The notes under the pieces: model-generated
Database searches by the model: none
The model's input: the letters and a program-made list of their open reading frames with translations, nothing else
Told to the model about the DNA's origin: nothing
Made by a program: the position numbers and the translations under genes
Shown: in pieces, positions 44,547 to 53,773 of the stretch
Layout: every line of letters starts with the position of its first letter
Position numbering within the stretch: the first letter of the stretch is position 1
DNA from: Paludibacteraceae bacterium
Lineage (GTDB): Bacteria; Bacteroidota; Bacteroidia; Bacteroidales; Paludibacteraceae
Direction: 5' to 3'
DNA length: 64,000 bases
Assembly (NCBI GenBank): GCA_017478225.1
Contig: JAFVDX010000009.1
Span: forward strand, 210,142-274,141

Positions 44547-45521
44547 TTAACAAGTTATTAGTCTATATGATAAGTATATGGCATAAGTTATCAGTAATAA
44601 TGCCCCTCCCCAACGGCCTATTTTATGCTCTTTGTTGCTTACCGCTAACAGCCAAACAATTAAAGCACTTAATGCAGTAACCAAAGCATCAACAGTAATT
44701 CCGTCATACAGAGGTAGTGGCTTAATGATGGCACTTGTAGAGAGAATAAAAAATACATTGAAGATGTTGCTTCCCACTACATTGCCGATAGCAATATCAC
44801 TATTTTTTTTGAATGCAGCCACTACTGATGTCGCCAATTCGGGCAACGAAGTGCCAAGCGCAACAATAGTGAGTCCAATGATTGATTCAGCCACACCCAT
44901 TTTTTGTGCAATTGTTGTAGCGCTTTTTACTATCATTTCTCCGCCTATAACCAAGCATATCAAACCGACAAGAATAAGCATTATGCTTTGCCAGGTTGGC
45001 ATCAATGGTTCTGAAGACTGACAGGTGCTGCCTTGGGCTGTTTTTATGCTGTAATAGAGAAATAAGCAGAATATACACAATAGCATCACTCCTTCTGTTA
45101 GAGACAAACTATTAGATTCTTCAATAGGTAATTTTACAATTACAAAAAGTAGTACTAATGTTCCTGCTAATATATTCATCGGTATATCAAATCGTATGGT
45201 TGTTCGCTGTACGACTATAGGATAGACGAGAGCCGAAGCGCCAAGTATGACGAGTGTATTGATTATGTTTGACCCAAGTATATTTGTGATAGCCAAGTCG
45301 GTAGCGCCATTGGCCACCGATACCATATTTACCACAAATTCAGGCATAGAGGTACCAAAGGCTACTATGGTCAAACCTATCAACAAGTCGCTAACTCCTA
45401 ATCGGCGAGCCAAATTAGAAGCCCCGTCAACGAGCCAATCAGCACCTTTAACAAGTATTACAAGACCGATAACTAATACAACTCCCAATACTATGGGATT
45501 AGATAAATATGATTGAAACAT
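44547..45521 (-). CDS. Calcium/sodium antiporter (CaCA family, YrbG-like)
   Basis: A 324-residue inner-membrane exchanger with ~10 helices in two inverted halves. Both alpha-repeats are intact: GLTIVAFGTSMPEFVVNMVS in the first half and GLTIVALGTSLPELATSVVA in the second, each followed by a conserved Asn in GSNI. Such proteins exchange Ca2+ for Na+ or H+. Length matches E. coli YrbG (325 residues). Confidence 0.94.
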   Translation of the reverse strand: MFQSYLSNPIVLGVVLVIGLVILVKGADWLVDGASNLARRLGVSDLLIGLTIVAFGTSMPEFVVNMVSVANGATDLAITNILGSNIINTLVILGASALVYPIVVQRTTIRFDIPMNILAGTLVLLFVIVKLPIEESNSLSLTEGVMLLCIFCLFLYYSIKTAQGSTCQSSEPLMPTWQSIMLILVGLICLVIGGEMIVKSATTIAQKMGVAESIIGLTIVALGTSLPELATSVVAAFKKNSDIAIGNVVGSNIFNVFFILSTSAIIKPLPLYDGITVDALVTALSALIVWLLAVSNKEHKIGRWGGALLLITYAIYLSYRLITC

Positions 45522-45577
45522 AATGTGTTAGTATGACTTATTGATAATAAAGTCGTTATTAATAAGAAATAACAAAT

Positions 45578-45602
45578 GCTCGGAATAGAATTATTCCGAT
45601 GC
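45578..45602 (-). terminator. Weak terminator-like hairpin
   Basis: TCGGAATA (45580-45587) and TATTCCGA (45592-45599) form an 8-bp stem with a 4-nt loop, 27 bp beyond the stop of the small membrane-anchored gene at 45626. The minus-strand U-run is weak. Confidence 0.45.
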
Positions 45603-45625
45603 TTAAAGTCAAAACTTTTTGTCTG

Positions 45626-46060
45626 CTAACACAATATCCGCCTCAACCCGTAAACATAATATTGTATTACGGGTGTGCAGGCGTATGGCGACATCTCTTG
45701 TCGCACTTGACCTCTGAAAAGAATATATTGAGGTTGACAATGGTGTAACATGTTGCGCAGGAAAGCCGTGCGGCTCCTACTCTTGCTAAACGAATTGCGC
45801 CCATAATAGTTGCGCCCATAAGAATTGCTGAAATGCGTAGGAGTAGGAGTAGATATGCTCCACCCTGTAGGTGTTATTACTTGATTACCCTGCAAGCCTA
45901 TAATATGAATATAATCAGCTTGCTGAAGGGAGCAAGAATTAGTGATTGGCGTTTCTTGCGTGAGTTTATCAGTAGTTTTTTGCGACAAGAAGAAGGTATA
46001 TGTATTGAAACATATACTCAATATCGCTATCAACAATACTATGTAACTGCTTCTTTTCAT
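45626..46060 (-). CDS. Hypothetical membrane-anchored protein, 144 residues
   Basis: No family recognised. One N-terminal membrane helix or signal (SSYIVLLIAILSICFNTYTF) is followed by a Ser/Tyr/Asn/Arg-rich exported segment (FSNSYGRNYYGRNSFSKSRS). The end has several Cys and aromatic residues. A good -7 element TAATTTTG at 46076-46069 would start transcription only a few bases from the ATG, so the mRNA may be nearly leaderless. It is a plausible but unproven gene. Confidence 0.5.
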   Translation of the reverse strand: MKRSSYIVLLIAILSICFNTYTFFLSQKTTDKLTQETPITNSCSLQQADYIHIIGLQGNQVITPTGWSISTPTPTHFSNSYGRNYYGRNSFSKSRSRTAFLRNMLHHCQPQYILFRGQVRQEMSPYACTPVIQYYVYGLRRILC

Positions 46061-46137
46061 TAGCGTGGCAAAATTATATATTTTTTTTGGAATAAGTCAT
46101 AAAAAAGTAAAATAGACAAATATTTCAGTAAAATGGA

Positions 46138-46169
46138 TTTCTTAGTCTGCACAAAATAACATAATTTTG
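46138..46169 (+). promoter_or_regulatory. Promoter of the alcohol dehydrogenase gene
   Basis: TAATTTTG at 46162-46169 with a weak TTTC at the -33 position (46138-46141). The ATG is ~80 bp downstream. Confidence 0.55.
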
Positions 46170-46249
46170 CAACCGACATGGAGCAATATGTTTTTAGTTG
46201 TTCTAACTAATGTGGAAAGTAAATATTATAAACACTAAATAAAATTATC

Positions 46250-47413
46250 ATGCAAAACTTTGATTATCAAACTCCGACTCGCCTTATTTTTGGTAAGGGC
46301 GTAGTTGAAAAACTGCCTCAAGTGATGAGTGCTTTTGGAAAGAAGGTACTTTTAACATATGGTGGTGGCAGTATAAAGAAGATAGGTCTGTATCAAAAGG
46401 TAAAAGAATTACTCAAAGACTATGATATAGTTGAGTTGAGTGGGATTCAGCCCAACCCTAAATATGATCCGTCGGTATTGGAAGGTGTGCGTTTATGCAA
46501 GGAGCATGCTGTGGATGTGATACTTTCTGTAGGTGGAGGTAGTGTATTAGACTGCTCAAAGGCTATCGCAGCCGGAGCATGCTATGAAGGCGATCCATGG
46601 GATTTGATTTCCTAAAAAGTAAAAGCACAGGCGGCTTTGCCTATTGTGGACATCATCACTCTTGCTGCAACGGGTAGTGAATATGACTGTGGTGGTGTGA
46701 TTTCCCGCACCGAGACTAATGATAAGATAGGTTATGTAGATAGTCACTTATACCCTGCTGTTTCTTTTCTTGACCCGACATACACCTTTACCGTGAGCAA
46801 AAAACAAACGGCTGCAGGAATTGCTGATGCTATGAACCATACTATTGAGCAGTATTTTGCAGAGGACACAACTCTTCTGAATGATGGTTTCTGCGAGTCG
46901 ATGCTGCGTTCGCTTATGACGAATGGTCGTAAGTGTCTTGCCAACCCTGAGGATTATACTGCTCGTGCTGAGATGATGCTTGCTTGCACCTATGGTTGCA
47001 ATGGAATATTGGCTTTGGGTAATAGTGAAAGCGGTTGGCCATGTCATGGTATAGAGCACGCTTTGAGTGCTTATTACGACATCACCCATGGTGAAGGTTT
47101 GGCGATAATCACACCGCGTTGGATGAAGCATATACTAAACGAACACACATTGCCCAGATTCGTAAAATATGGTATCAATGTATTCGGAATAGAGGCCTCA
47201 TTAGATAAATGGAAAATAGCAGAGAAAGCCATTGAAGAAACATATTTATTCTTTGAGTCTATAGGTATTCCGATGCATCTTCATGAGGTGGGTATTGACG
47301 ATAGCCGTTTAGACGAGATGGCTCATCATATAGCAGTGAATGAAGGATTAGAAAATGCTTACGCACCACTTACAGAACAAGATATCAAGGCAATATTAGT
47401 GGCGAGCCTATAA
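46250..47413 (+). pseudogene. Iron-containing alcohol dehydrogenase (YqhD/BdhA-like), interrupted by one in-frame TAA
   Basis: The frame encodes a 387-codon NAD(P)H-dependent alcohol/aldehyde dehydrogenase. The single interruption is TAA at 46613-46615. Upstream part: FGKGVVEKLPQVM, GGGSIKKIGLY, SVGGGSVLDCSKAIAAGA and ending PWDLIS. After the stop the same frame resumes at once with KVKAQAALPIVDIITLAATG and then SEYDCGG, NHTIEQYF, GWPCHGIEHALSAYYDITHG (iron-binding His). No frame change or gap is needed, so one base change explains it. It could be a recent pseudogene, a sequencing or assembly error, or stop read-through. Confidence 0.88.
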
Positions 47414-47458
47414 GAATGAAGTCATTGAAGATGATTTAGCGAAAAAAGACTAAAAACT

Positions 47459-48223
47459 ATGATTATATATTTCTCCGCTACAGGCAATAGTCTTGCAGTT
47501 GCCAGACAGATTGCAATTGCGACGAATGATATTACCGTCCCACTGACCGAAGCAGTACGAAAAGACTTGAGTACAGAGCACCGAGTTGGGTTGGTTTATC
47601 CCTCGTATGATTTCAATGCTCCTCCGGCCGTGCGCACTCTTGTTGAGCGCCTCAAACTTAATCCTCAAGCGTATGTGTTTATTATCATTCCTTGCGGAGC
47701 GCAGGCAGGCAACTCTATCTGGACTATCCGGCACCTGCTCCAAAAGAAAGGAATAGAAGTGTCGTATAGTCATAAGATTCGTGTTCCGGATAATAGTGCC
47801 ATTGTCTTTGGTCGTAATCCGAACGACCAAGTATGGAAATTTACTCGTTTTGCTAATCGTCTTACGACAATTATATCGGATGTTGTGGCTGAACGCAAGT
47901 ATCTGCATTTTGCATGGTGGAGCCCAATTTCGTGGATTATGGGGACAAATCATATGCAGCAGTGGATGTTGCGCACTTTTCGTCCTGCGGTCAATGAAGA
48001 CAAATGTATCGGTTGTGGTACATGCGAGCGTGTATGCCCCATGCGTAATATTGCTGTGGATGAGAAGGCAGGAATTGGCCCACATTGTACAGCCTGCTTG
48101 GCCTGTTTACATGCTTGCCCCCAACAAGCAATTGAAGTAGGCGGAAAACCTACTATTAAAGAGCGTCAATATAGGAATCCGAATATAAAACTAAAAGACT
48201 TATTGCTTCGTGAAGCCCACTGA
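47459..48223 (+). CDS. EFR1-family flavodoxin-ferredoxin fusion
   Basis: A 254-residue cytosolic electron-transfer protein. The N-terminal IIYFSATGNSLAVARQIA is a flavodoxin FMN loop (residues 1-160 form the flavodoxin-like domain, with VYPSYDFNAPPAVRTLV). Residues ~180-235 hold two [4Fe-4S] sets, CIGCGTCERVCP and CTACLACLHACP. This is the EFR1 layout found in anaerobes. It follows the alcohol dehydrogenase by 45 bp, which suggests electron flow linked to fermentation, but that is inference. Confidence 0.92.
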   Translation: MIIYFSATGNSLAVARQIAIATNDITVPLTEAVRKDLSTEHRVGLVYPSYDFNAPPAVRTLVERLKLNPQAYVFIIIPCGAQAGNSIWTIRHLLQKKGIEVSYSHKIRVPDNSAIVFGRNPNDQVWKFTRFANRLTTIISDVVAERKYLHFAWWSPISWIMGTNHMQQWMLRTFRPAVNEDKCIGCGTCERVCPMRNIAVDEKAGIGPHCTACLACLHACPQQAIEVGGKPTIKERQYRNPNIKLKDLLLREAH

Positions 48224-48252
48224 ATAAACCATTGTACTTGTTGAAGAAGACT

Positions 48253-48295
48253 ATCGTTCATATCTTATAATTAATAATATATGAACGATTTTCTT
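48253..48295 (+). terminator. Terminator after the EFR1 gene
   Basis: ATCGTTCATAT (48253-48263) pairs with ATATGAACGAT (48279-48289), an 11-bp perfect stem, followed by TTTCTT. Confidence 0.78.
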
Positions 48296-48325
48296 ATAGA
48301 GTAGTGAATATTAAGATTTTTTTCG

Positions 48326-48333
48326 TACCTTTG
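48326..48333 (+). promoter_or_regulatory. -7 element of the GT4 operon
   Basis: TACCTTTG at 48326-48333 matches TAnnTTTG. A clear -33 TTTG is not seen at the right distance. The GT4 ATG is 35 bp downstream. Confidence 0.55.
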
Positions 48334-48367
48334 CGCCCTCGAATGTAACGATGAAATCATCAATCTG

Positions 48368-49549
48368 ATGTACGGCATTTTCAATGATAATTTTCCCCCT
48401 ATTTTGGATGGTGTAGCACTGACTGCTCAAAATTACGCTTATTGGTTGCACCAAAAAGGTTATGATGTGCGTGTTATTACGCCCTATGCCCCTGATTCGG
48501 AAGATGTGATTAAAGCCGCAGATTATCCTATCCACCGTTTTCCTTCTATTCCCATTCCTTTTCGTGCGCCTTATCGCTATGGAATGCCTTATCTCTCAGC
48601 ACGATTTATGCGTGAGTTTAGAAATATGAATTTTGAACTTGTGCATGCTCATTGTCCTTTTGTGACGGGTGATTTGGCATACTCCGTTGCCAAAAAACAG
48701 CAGATACCTTTGATTGCTACTTTTCATTCCAAATATCGTCAGGACTTTGAGCATAATGTGAAATCAAAGTTAATTGTCGATTGGATGGTTCGCCATATTA
48801 TCCGTTTCTTTGAGAAAGCGGATGAGGTGTGGATTCCTCAGGCAGCAGTTGAACCGACACTGCGAGAGTATGGTTATAAAGGGCATGTAGAAGTAGTGGA
48901 AAATGGTAATGATTTCTATACGCCTGTTGACAAAATTGAAGAAATGCGCGATGACATGCGTGAAGAATTAGGTATTTTACCTGATGAGACCATGCTTCTT
49001 TTTGTAGGTCAGCATATATGGGAGAAGAATATAGGATTTATATTAGATGCTTTGTCGCTGATAAAAGATAAGCCTTTCCATTTGTTCATGGTGGGCACCG
49101 GTTATGCGGTGCGTGAGATCCGTCTTAAGATAGCGTCATTAGGTTTGCAAAATAAGGTTACGATGCTTGGTAATATCCACGATCGTGAGCGGCTCAAGCG
49201 CATAGATGCTGCTGCGGATTTGTTCCTCTTTCCTTCACTTTATGATAATGCTCCTCTTGTGGTGCGTGAGGCAGCGGCTATGCATACACCCGCACTTATG
49301 CTTCAAGAATCAACAGCCGCTGAGGTGATTACTGCTGATGTAAATGGCTTCCTGACTCCCAATAATCTAAATGATTATGCTGATTGTATATCCTATTTGC
49401 TGGAGCATCATGATATTTTGAGTAGGGTAGGAGATAAGGCATCGTTGACAATCTCGAGGTCGTGGGATAATGTGATAGAAGAGGTCGTACTCAGATATCG
49501 TGATATACAAGAGAATTATAAATTAAAACACGGCATAATTGTGCCATAA
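48368..49549 (+). CDS. Glycosyltransferase family 4 (lipid- or glycan-glucosyltransferase-like)
   Basis: A 393-residue retaining GT-B enzyme. The N-terminal acceptor half opens with FNDNFPPILDGVALTAQNYA, typical of the group containing diacylglycerol glucosyltransferases and mannosyltransferases. The C-terminal donor half has LLFVGQHIWEKNIGFILDAL and FLFPSLYDNAPLVVREAAAM, the EX7E-type nucleotide-sugar site. There is no membrane helix; it should act at the inner face of the membrane. First gene of a run with a small flippase, a DUF5686 protein and a barrel protein, so an envelope glycolipid is a reasonable guess. Confidence 0.88.
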   Translation: MYGIFNDNFPPILDGVALTAQNYAYWLHQKGYDVRVITPYAPDSEDVIKAADYPIHRFPSIPIPFRAPYRYGMPYLSARFMREFRNMNFELVHAHCPFVTGDLAYSVAKKQQIPLIATFHSKYRQDFEHNVKSKLIVDWMVRHIIRFFEKADEVWIPQAAVEPTLREYGYKGHVEVVENGNDFYTPVDKIEEMRDDMREELGILPDETMLLFVGQHIWEKNIGFILDALSLIKDKPFHLFMVGTGYAVREIRLKIASLGLQNKVTMLGNIHDRERLKRIDAAADLFLFPSLYDNAPLVVREAAAMHTPALMLQESTAAEVITADVNGFLTPNNLNDYADCISYLLEHHDILSRVGDKASLTISRSWDNVIEEVVLRYRDIQENYKLKHGIIVP

Positions 49550-49561
49550 TTCATTGGTTTT

Positions 49562-49918
49562 ATGATAACAATGGTCCTATTGATGCTGCTACAGACGGCT
49601 ATGTTGGCTTTTAGTCAAGTAGCACTAAAATTAGCAATGGAGGGATTACAATGGGAGTGGAGTTGGTCGTTTATTTGGCATAGCGTGATATGTAACGCAT
49701 GGCTTATGATAGCAGTGATATTGATGATAGGTGCAAACCTGTTTTGGATGTGGATGCTACATAAGTATCCGCTGTCTCAGGTTTATCCACTGACAAGTTT
49801 AGGATTTATCTTTGGTATGTTATCCGGGTGGCTGATATTCCACGAACAAGTAGGTCTTATGCAATGGATAGGAGTTATGCTTGTTATAGCCGGTTGTATT
49901 TGTATTGCTAAGGTATAA
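49562..49918 (+). CDS. Small EamA/SMR-type membrane protein, ArnE/F-like
   Basis: A 118-residue protein with four membrane helices: LQTAMLAFSQVALKLAMEG, ICNAWLMIAVILMIGANLFW, KYPLSQVYPLTSLGFIFGML and VGLMQWIGVMLVIAGCICIA. The YPLSQ..PL motif resembles ArnE/F flippase subunits. It is 12 bp after the GT4 gene and 2 bp before the DUF5686 gene. A role in flipping a lipid-linked sugar is inferred from context. Confidence 0.8.
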   Translation: MITMVLLMLLQTAMLAFSQVALKLAMEGLQWEWSWSFIWHSVICNAWLMIAVILMIGANLFWMWMLHKYPLSQVYPLTSLGFIFGMLSGWLIFHEQVGLMQWIGVMLVIAGCICIAKV

Positions 49919-49920
49919 TA

Positions 49921-52749
49921 ATGAAATTGAAAAATCGATTTAAACACATAGAATTATTACTATTGTTGCTGTTGGCATTACCTGTAATGCCGATAATGTC
50001 TGCAACTCAAGAAAAAGTAACATCTGTGCAGGGTGTTGTAGTAGATGCCGAAACGGGCGAAAAACTGCCGTTTGTGCAAATCTATTTTATCAAACCTTCA
50101 AGCGATGGTCAACTTGCTTCACAATATGGTACTACATCTGATATGGAAGGAAACTTCTCGATTTCCAACCCTGTAGGATATACTACTATCAATTTCCAGA
50201 TGATAGGTTACAAAACGGAAATGTACACTGTTCGTTTAGGACAGCAAAAAAAAGATGTCAAGATAAAACTGAAAGCCGATGTGTATGGCTTGCAGGATAT
50301 TGTAGTAACCCCCAAAAACCAGAAGCAGAAATACAAGCGTAAGGGTAACCCTGCTGTTGAACTGATAAAGAATGTAATAGACCATAAGGACTCGCTGCAA
50401 GTAAAATCCTCTGACCATTATATAGCAGGTACCTACCACCGCATGTCGTTTGCCTTGGATAATTTTTACCCGAATTTTGATAAGGGATTGTGGAAGAGTG
50501 TTCAGTTTATTGAAAAATACATTGATACAACGGGTGTTTATCCGTCAATTACACTATCAATTCGTGAGAATCTCGGTCATGAGTATTACCAGCGAAAACC
50601 ACATCGTGAGAAAAAAGATATTGAAAGAAACCGTGTGTTCGGGCTTGAATCGCTGCTTTCTACTGAGTCGTTGGAGAACAATATGAAGGCAGTGTTTACT
50701 GATGTGGATATATATGACGATGATATGAATCTGCTTTTCAATCGTTTCGTTTCCCCTTTGTCGTCATCACTTGCAGTCTCATATTATCAATACTATATAA
50801 TGGATACAATCATGTTGGATGGTGACAGCGTGATTGACCTTGCATTTGTTCCTGTCAACTCAGAGAGTTATTCTTTCACCGGACATTTATATATCATGAA
50901 CGACTCTACATTTAAGTTGAAAAAGTATTCTATCAATATCCCGCCACATATCAATCTTAATTTTGTGAGCCATTATTCAGTAGAGCATGAATATAAGAAA
51001 CTTGAGAATGGCCTATGGGCTCCGGATAGGACTAATACCTATTGTAAGTTCTATTTGACGAACAGAAAAAAAACTATCTTGGCTCGCCAGACAAAACTAT
51101 ATACAGACTTTGATTTTGATACGGAATTACGCAAGGAGGTTTTTGCCAATCGCATTCGCATTGATTCTGTCAAACACGATTCCACTACTATCAGCAAGGA
51201 TTTTCAGTTTTGGGATGAGCATCGTCCTGAACCGCTTTCGCAATATGAAGGTGCGGTTGTGAATATGATAGACGAGGCAAAGCGGAACCCAAAATTCAAT
51301 AGCCTGATTATGTTGGCAGATGCGTTGAGTACGGAGTATGTACAGACCGTTCCTTCATCTCGATACGGAGATTCCAAATGGGATTTCGGACCTATTTACA
51401 ATACCATTTCTTGGAATAAACTTGAAGGTGTGCGTTTGCGCATAGGAGGTCAGACAACTGCAAATGTTCATAAACAATTGTTTTTCTCAGGTTATGTGGC
51501 TTTTGGTACACATGACTTGCTTCCCAAATATAATGCAACGCTCATGTGGTCGTTTAACAAGAAGCGTTACCACATGTATGAGAAATTACGCGATTATATA
51601 GCCCTTTCTGTGCAATATGATGTAGAGCAGCCCGGACAGCAGGTTGGCGTTGTGGATAGGGATAATATCCTCATGTCAATTCCTATAGGTAAAGTCACAG
51701 ACAAGAATATGCAGTATGTGTTCCGGACCCGACTGCATTACTACAAGGAATTTCTCAATCATCTTTCCTTCCGTGCCCAGTTTAATTACGAATACAACGA
51801 GGCGGCTTCGGCGATGACCTATTCGAGGGTTAGTTGGGATGATTCGGGTAATTATATTACCACTCAGGCATTCAATAAATATCACCATAACGCATATCAT
51901 GATTATGAGTTTGGCTTGGAACTTCGTTATACCCCCGGTTCGATTATGTCGATGAATCGAATGGGAGTAGAGACTCCATTTACGCTTGAGCAAGACGCCC
52001 CTGTGATTTCCATCAACCATTGGATTGGTTATTTGGACGATAGAGGTATGCGTTTTGATAAGGCAGGAAATGATATAGGAGGGGGACAAGGATTCTTTTA
52101 CAACCATACTCAGTTGACTGCTGAAAAGCGTTTCTGGTTTTCTTCTTTTGGACATTTGGATGCTCGTATTCAGACAGGCTATATATGGCAAAAAGTGCCT
52201 TTTACCAAGTTGTATTCGCCCCAGACATCCACTTCTATCTTTTTGGGTAAGAATGCTTTTAACCAAATGCAACCGATGGAGTTTATGTTTGATGCCTATG
52301 TAGGTCTGTATGCTACTTATTTCTTCAAGGGGTGGATCTTGAATCGTATTCCTGGTATCAATCGATTAAAGTTGCGTGGTGTAGTTAGTTTCTCGGCTAT
52401 ATATGGAGGGTTGACCAAGAAAAACAACCCCTATACTCAAGGTTCCGAAGGACTCTATGCTCTGCCAAACAATGAGGCAAGTTTTTCTTACGACAAGACT
52501 AATGCTGCTATAGTAACAGCAGGGGCAACTTCATCGCCTATAGGCAAACTGCCATATATGGAACTCACTGCAGGACTTGAGAATATCTTTAAGTTCGTAC
52601 GCATCGACTATATTCGCCGTTTGACATACAATGATTATGAATTGCCGATTATGATTAAGAACGCAGATGGAGAGATGGTTCATGTAAGGCGTAAGTTGGG
52701 GCCATGGGGCCGAAATGGTGTTAAAGTAACAGTGCGTTTTGCACTATAA
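49921..52749 (+). CDS. DUF5686 outer-membrane protein with carboxypeptidase-regulatory-like domain
   Basis: A 942-residue protein. Signal peptide (ELLLLLLLALPVMPIMSA), then a ~90-residue carboxypeptidase-regulatory-like Ig fold (VQGVVVDAETGEKLPFVQIY ... VTPKNQKQKYKRKGNPAVEL), then a long region typical of DUF5686 (ELIKNVIDHKDSLQ; NLNFVSHYSVEHEYKKLENG) and a C-terminal beta-barrel (~480-942). This family is very common in Bacteroidota, usually once or twice per genome, with unknown function. It starts 2 bp after the flippase gene. Confidence 0.88.
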   Translation: MKLKNRFKHIELLLLLLLALPVMPIMSATQEKVTSVQGVVVDAETGEKLPFVQIYFIKPSSDGQLASQYGTTSDMEGNFSISNPVGYTTINFQMIGYKTEMYTVRLGQQKKDVKIKLKADVYGLQDIVVTPKNQKQKYKRKGNPAVELIKNVIDHKDSLQVKSSDHYIAGTYHRMSFALDNFYPNFDKGLWKSVQFIEKYIDTTGVYPSITLSIRENLGHEYYQRKPHREKKDIERNRVFGLESLLSTESLENNMKAVFTDVDIYDDDMNLLFNRFVSPLSSSLAVSYYQYYIMDTIMLDGDSVIDLAFVPVNSESYSFTGHLYIMNDSTFKLKKYSINIPPHINLNFVSHYSVEHEYKKLENGLWAPDRTNTYCKFYLTNRKKTILARQTKLYTDFDFDTELRKEVFANRIRIDSVKHDSTTISKDFQFWDEHRPEPLSQYEGAVVNMIDEAKRNPKFNSLIMLADALSTEYVQTVPSSRYGDSKWDFGPIYNTISWNKLEGVRLRIGGQTTANVHKQLFFSGYVAFGTHDLLPKYNATLMWSFNKKRYHMYEKLRDYIALSVQYDVEQPGQQVGVVDRDNILMSIPIGKVTDKNMQYVFRTRLHYYKEFLNHLSFRAQFNYEYNEAASAMTYSRVSWDDSGNYITTQAFNKYHHNAYHDYEFGLELRYTPGSIMSMNRMGVETPFTLEQDAPVISINHWIGYLDDRGMRFDKAGNDIGGGQGFFYNHTQLTAEKRFWFSSFGHLDARIQTGYIWQKVPFTKLYSPQTSTSIFLGKNAFNQMQPMEFMFDAYVGLYATYFFKGWILNRIPGINRLKLRGVVSFSAIYGGLTKKNNPYTQGSEGLYALPNNEASFSYDKTNAAIVTAGATSSPIGKLPYMELTAGLENIFKFVRIDYIRRLTYNDYELPIMIKNADGEMVHVRRKLGPWGRNGVKVTVRFAL

Positions 52750-52763
52750 AAATAGGAGGTTAT

Positions 52764-53576
52764 ATGAAAAAGAAACTGACCTTTTCCGTTCTTCTCTTAT
52801 GTTTGTCTTTTTACTCGGTACTTTTTGCTCAGACAAAAGTATCTCGTATAGACGAAATCATGGATGCTCCTATTCCGAAGTCCGGGATGAAGATGGATAG
52901 TATCATGTCGCCTAAAGCGAAAACATGGATGTCTGAAAATTCATTAGACTCGTTGGATTATGAGAAAATGCCTAAGATCGTAACTATGGGACTTATGCTC
53001 AATGGTAACATGGGTAATTTCTTGATTACGAGGAAAGCCGGCAGCCAACTGAAAACCACATCTTCATACCTTCGTGCAGGAGTAGAAGTAGGTGGGTTTA
53101 TGGATTTTTTGGTAACAAGACATTTCGCTATTCAGGCTCAATTGATGTTTACAGCCGAGCAGAACCATTTTGGTATGCAAGATTCAACCAATCACCTTTG
53201 GTCATTTGGAGCAGATATTCCTGTACTTTTCTTATACCGCTTGGGCAATCTTCAAAAAGGCTACTTTAATGTAGGAGCAGGTATATATGCTCATTTCACT
53301 TTTGCCAGCAATAAAGGTATTTACCGCAATACAGAATCGGATATTCAACCCTCAGAAACACCTCCGTTTTATGTTACCTTGCATGACAACCATGCAGGTG
53401 TGGTGGCACAAATCGGATATGAATTTCCTATAGGAATACAACTGAATTTTCGATATATGGTGAGCCTTTCGGATATGTTCGGATATTACAAGTCCACAAA
53501 AGGAACACTTGAGGGGGATTGCGCTTTCTATCCACAGCGTCTGGCATTAGGAATTGCTTATCGCTGGAAAAAATAA
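52764..53576 (+). CDS. Outer-membrane beta-barrel protein (PorT/OmpA-barrel-like)
   Basis: A 270-residue exported protein. Signal peptide (FSVLLLCLSFYSVLFAQ), a ~45-residue linker, then an eight-strand-type barrel with glycine/aromatic strand patterns (LRAGVEVGGFMDFLVTRHFA, FNVGAGIYAHFTF, VAQIGYEFPIGIQLNFRYMV, LALGIAYRWKK). The terminal strand ends in a basic/aromatic residue pair, as usual. It is 14 bp after the DUF5686 gene. Function unknown; structural or porin-like. Confidence 0.82.
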   Translation: MKKKLTFSVLLLCLSFYSVLFAQTKVSRIDEIMDAPIPKSGMKMDSIMSPKAKTWMSENSLDSLDYEKMPKIVTMGLMLNGNMGNFLITRKAGSQLKTTSSYLRAGVEVGGFMDFLVTRHFAIQAQLMFTAEQNHFGMQDSTNHLWSFGADIPVLFLYRLGNLQKGYFNVGAGIYAHFTFASNKGIYRNTESDIQPSETPPFYVTLHDNHAGVVAQIGYEFPIGIQLNFRYMVSLSDMFGYYKSTKGTLEGDCAFYPQRLALGIAYRWKK

Positions 53577-53773
53577 AGAACACTTCTGAAAAATTGCTTT
53601 ATTTTGTTCTTGAGTCTTTATCTTTTGTAGATTTATTGCTTAGGTATGGAAACAATCGGGTGTTGTGACCAAATGAAAGATAGCAAGTAAAAACAAAAGA
53701 AGAAGTGATAAATAAATTAAATGTGCTAAACTAAAAAGTTAGATTTTTAGTAGTGACCTAAAATTGTCTATTT

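Noticed and set aside
46613..46615. Recoding of the stop as selenocysteine or pyrrolysine
   Set aside because: Those use TGA and TAG; the codon here is TAA, and no SECIS- or PYLIS-like need is apparent.
47450..48085. A 211-residue antisense frame opposite the EFR1 gene
   Set aside because: It covers the conserved flavodoxin and ferredoxin coding strand and resembles no family.
53577..53640. Terminator between the barrel gene and the LTA-synthase-like gene
   Set aside because: Pairing between AAAGAACA and TGTTCTT exists but is weak, with a long loop and competing pairings; not strong enough to list.
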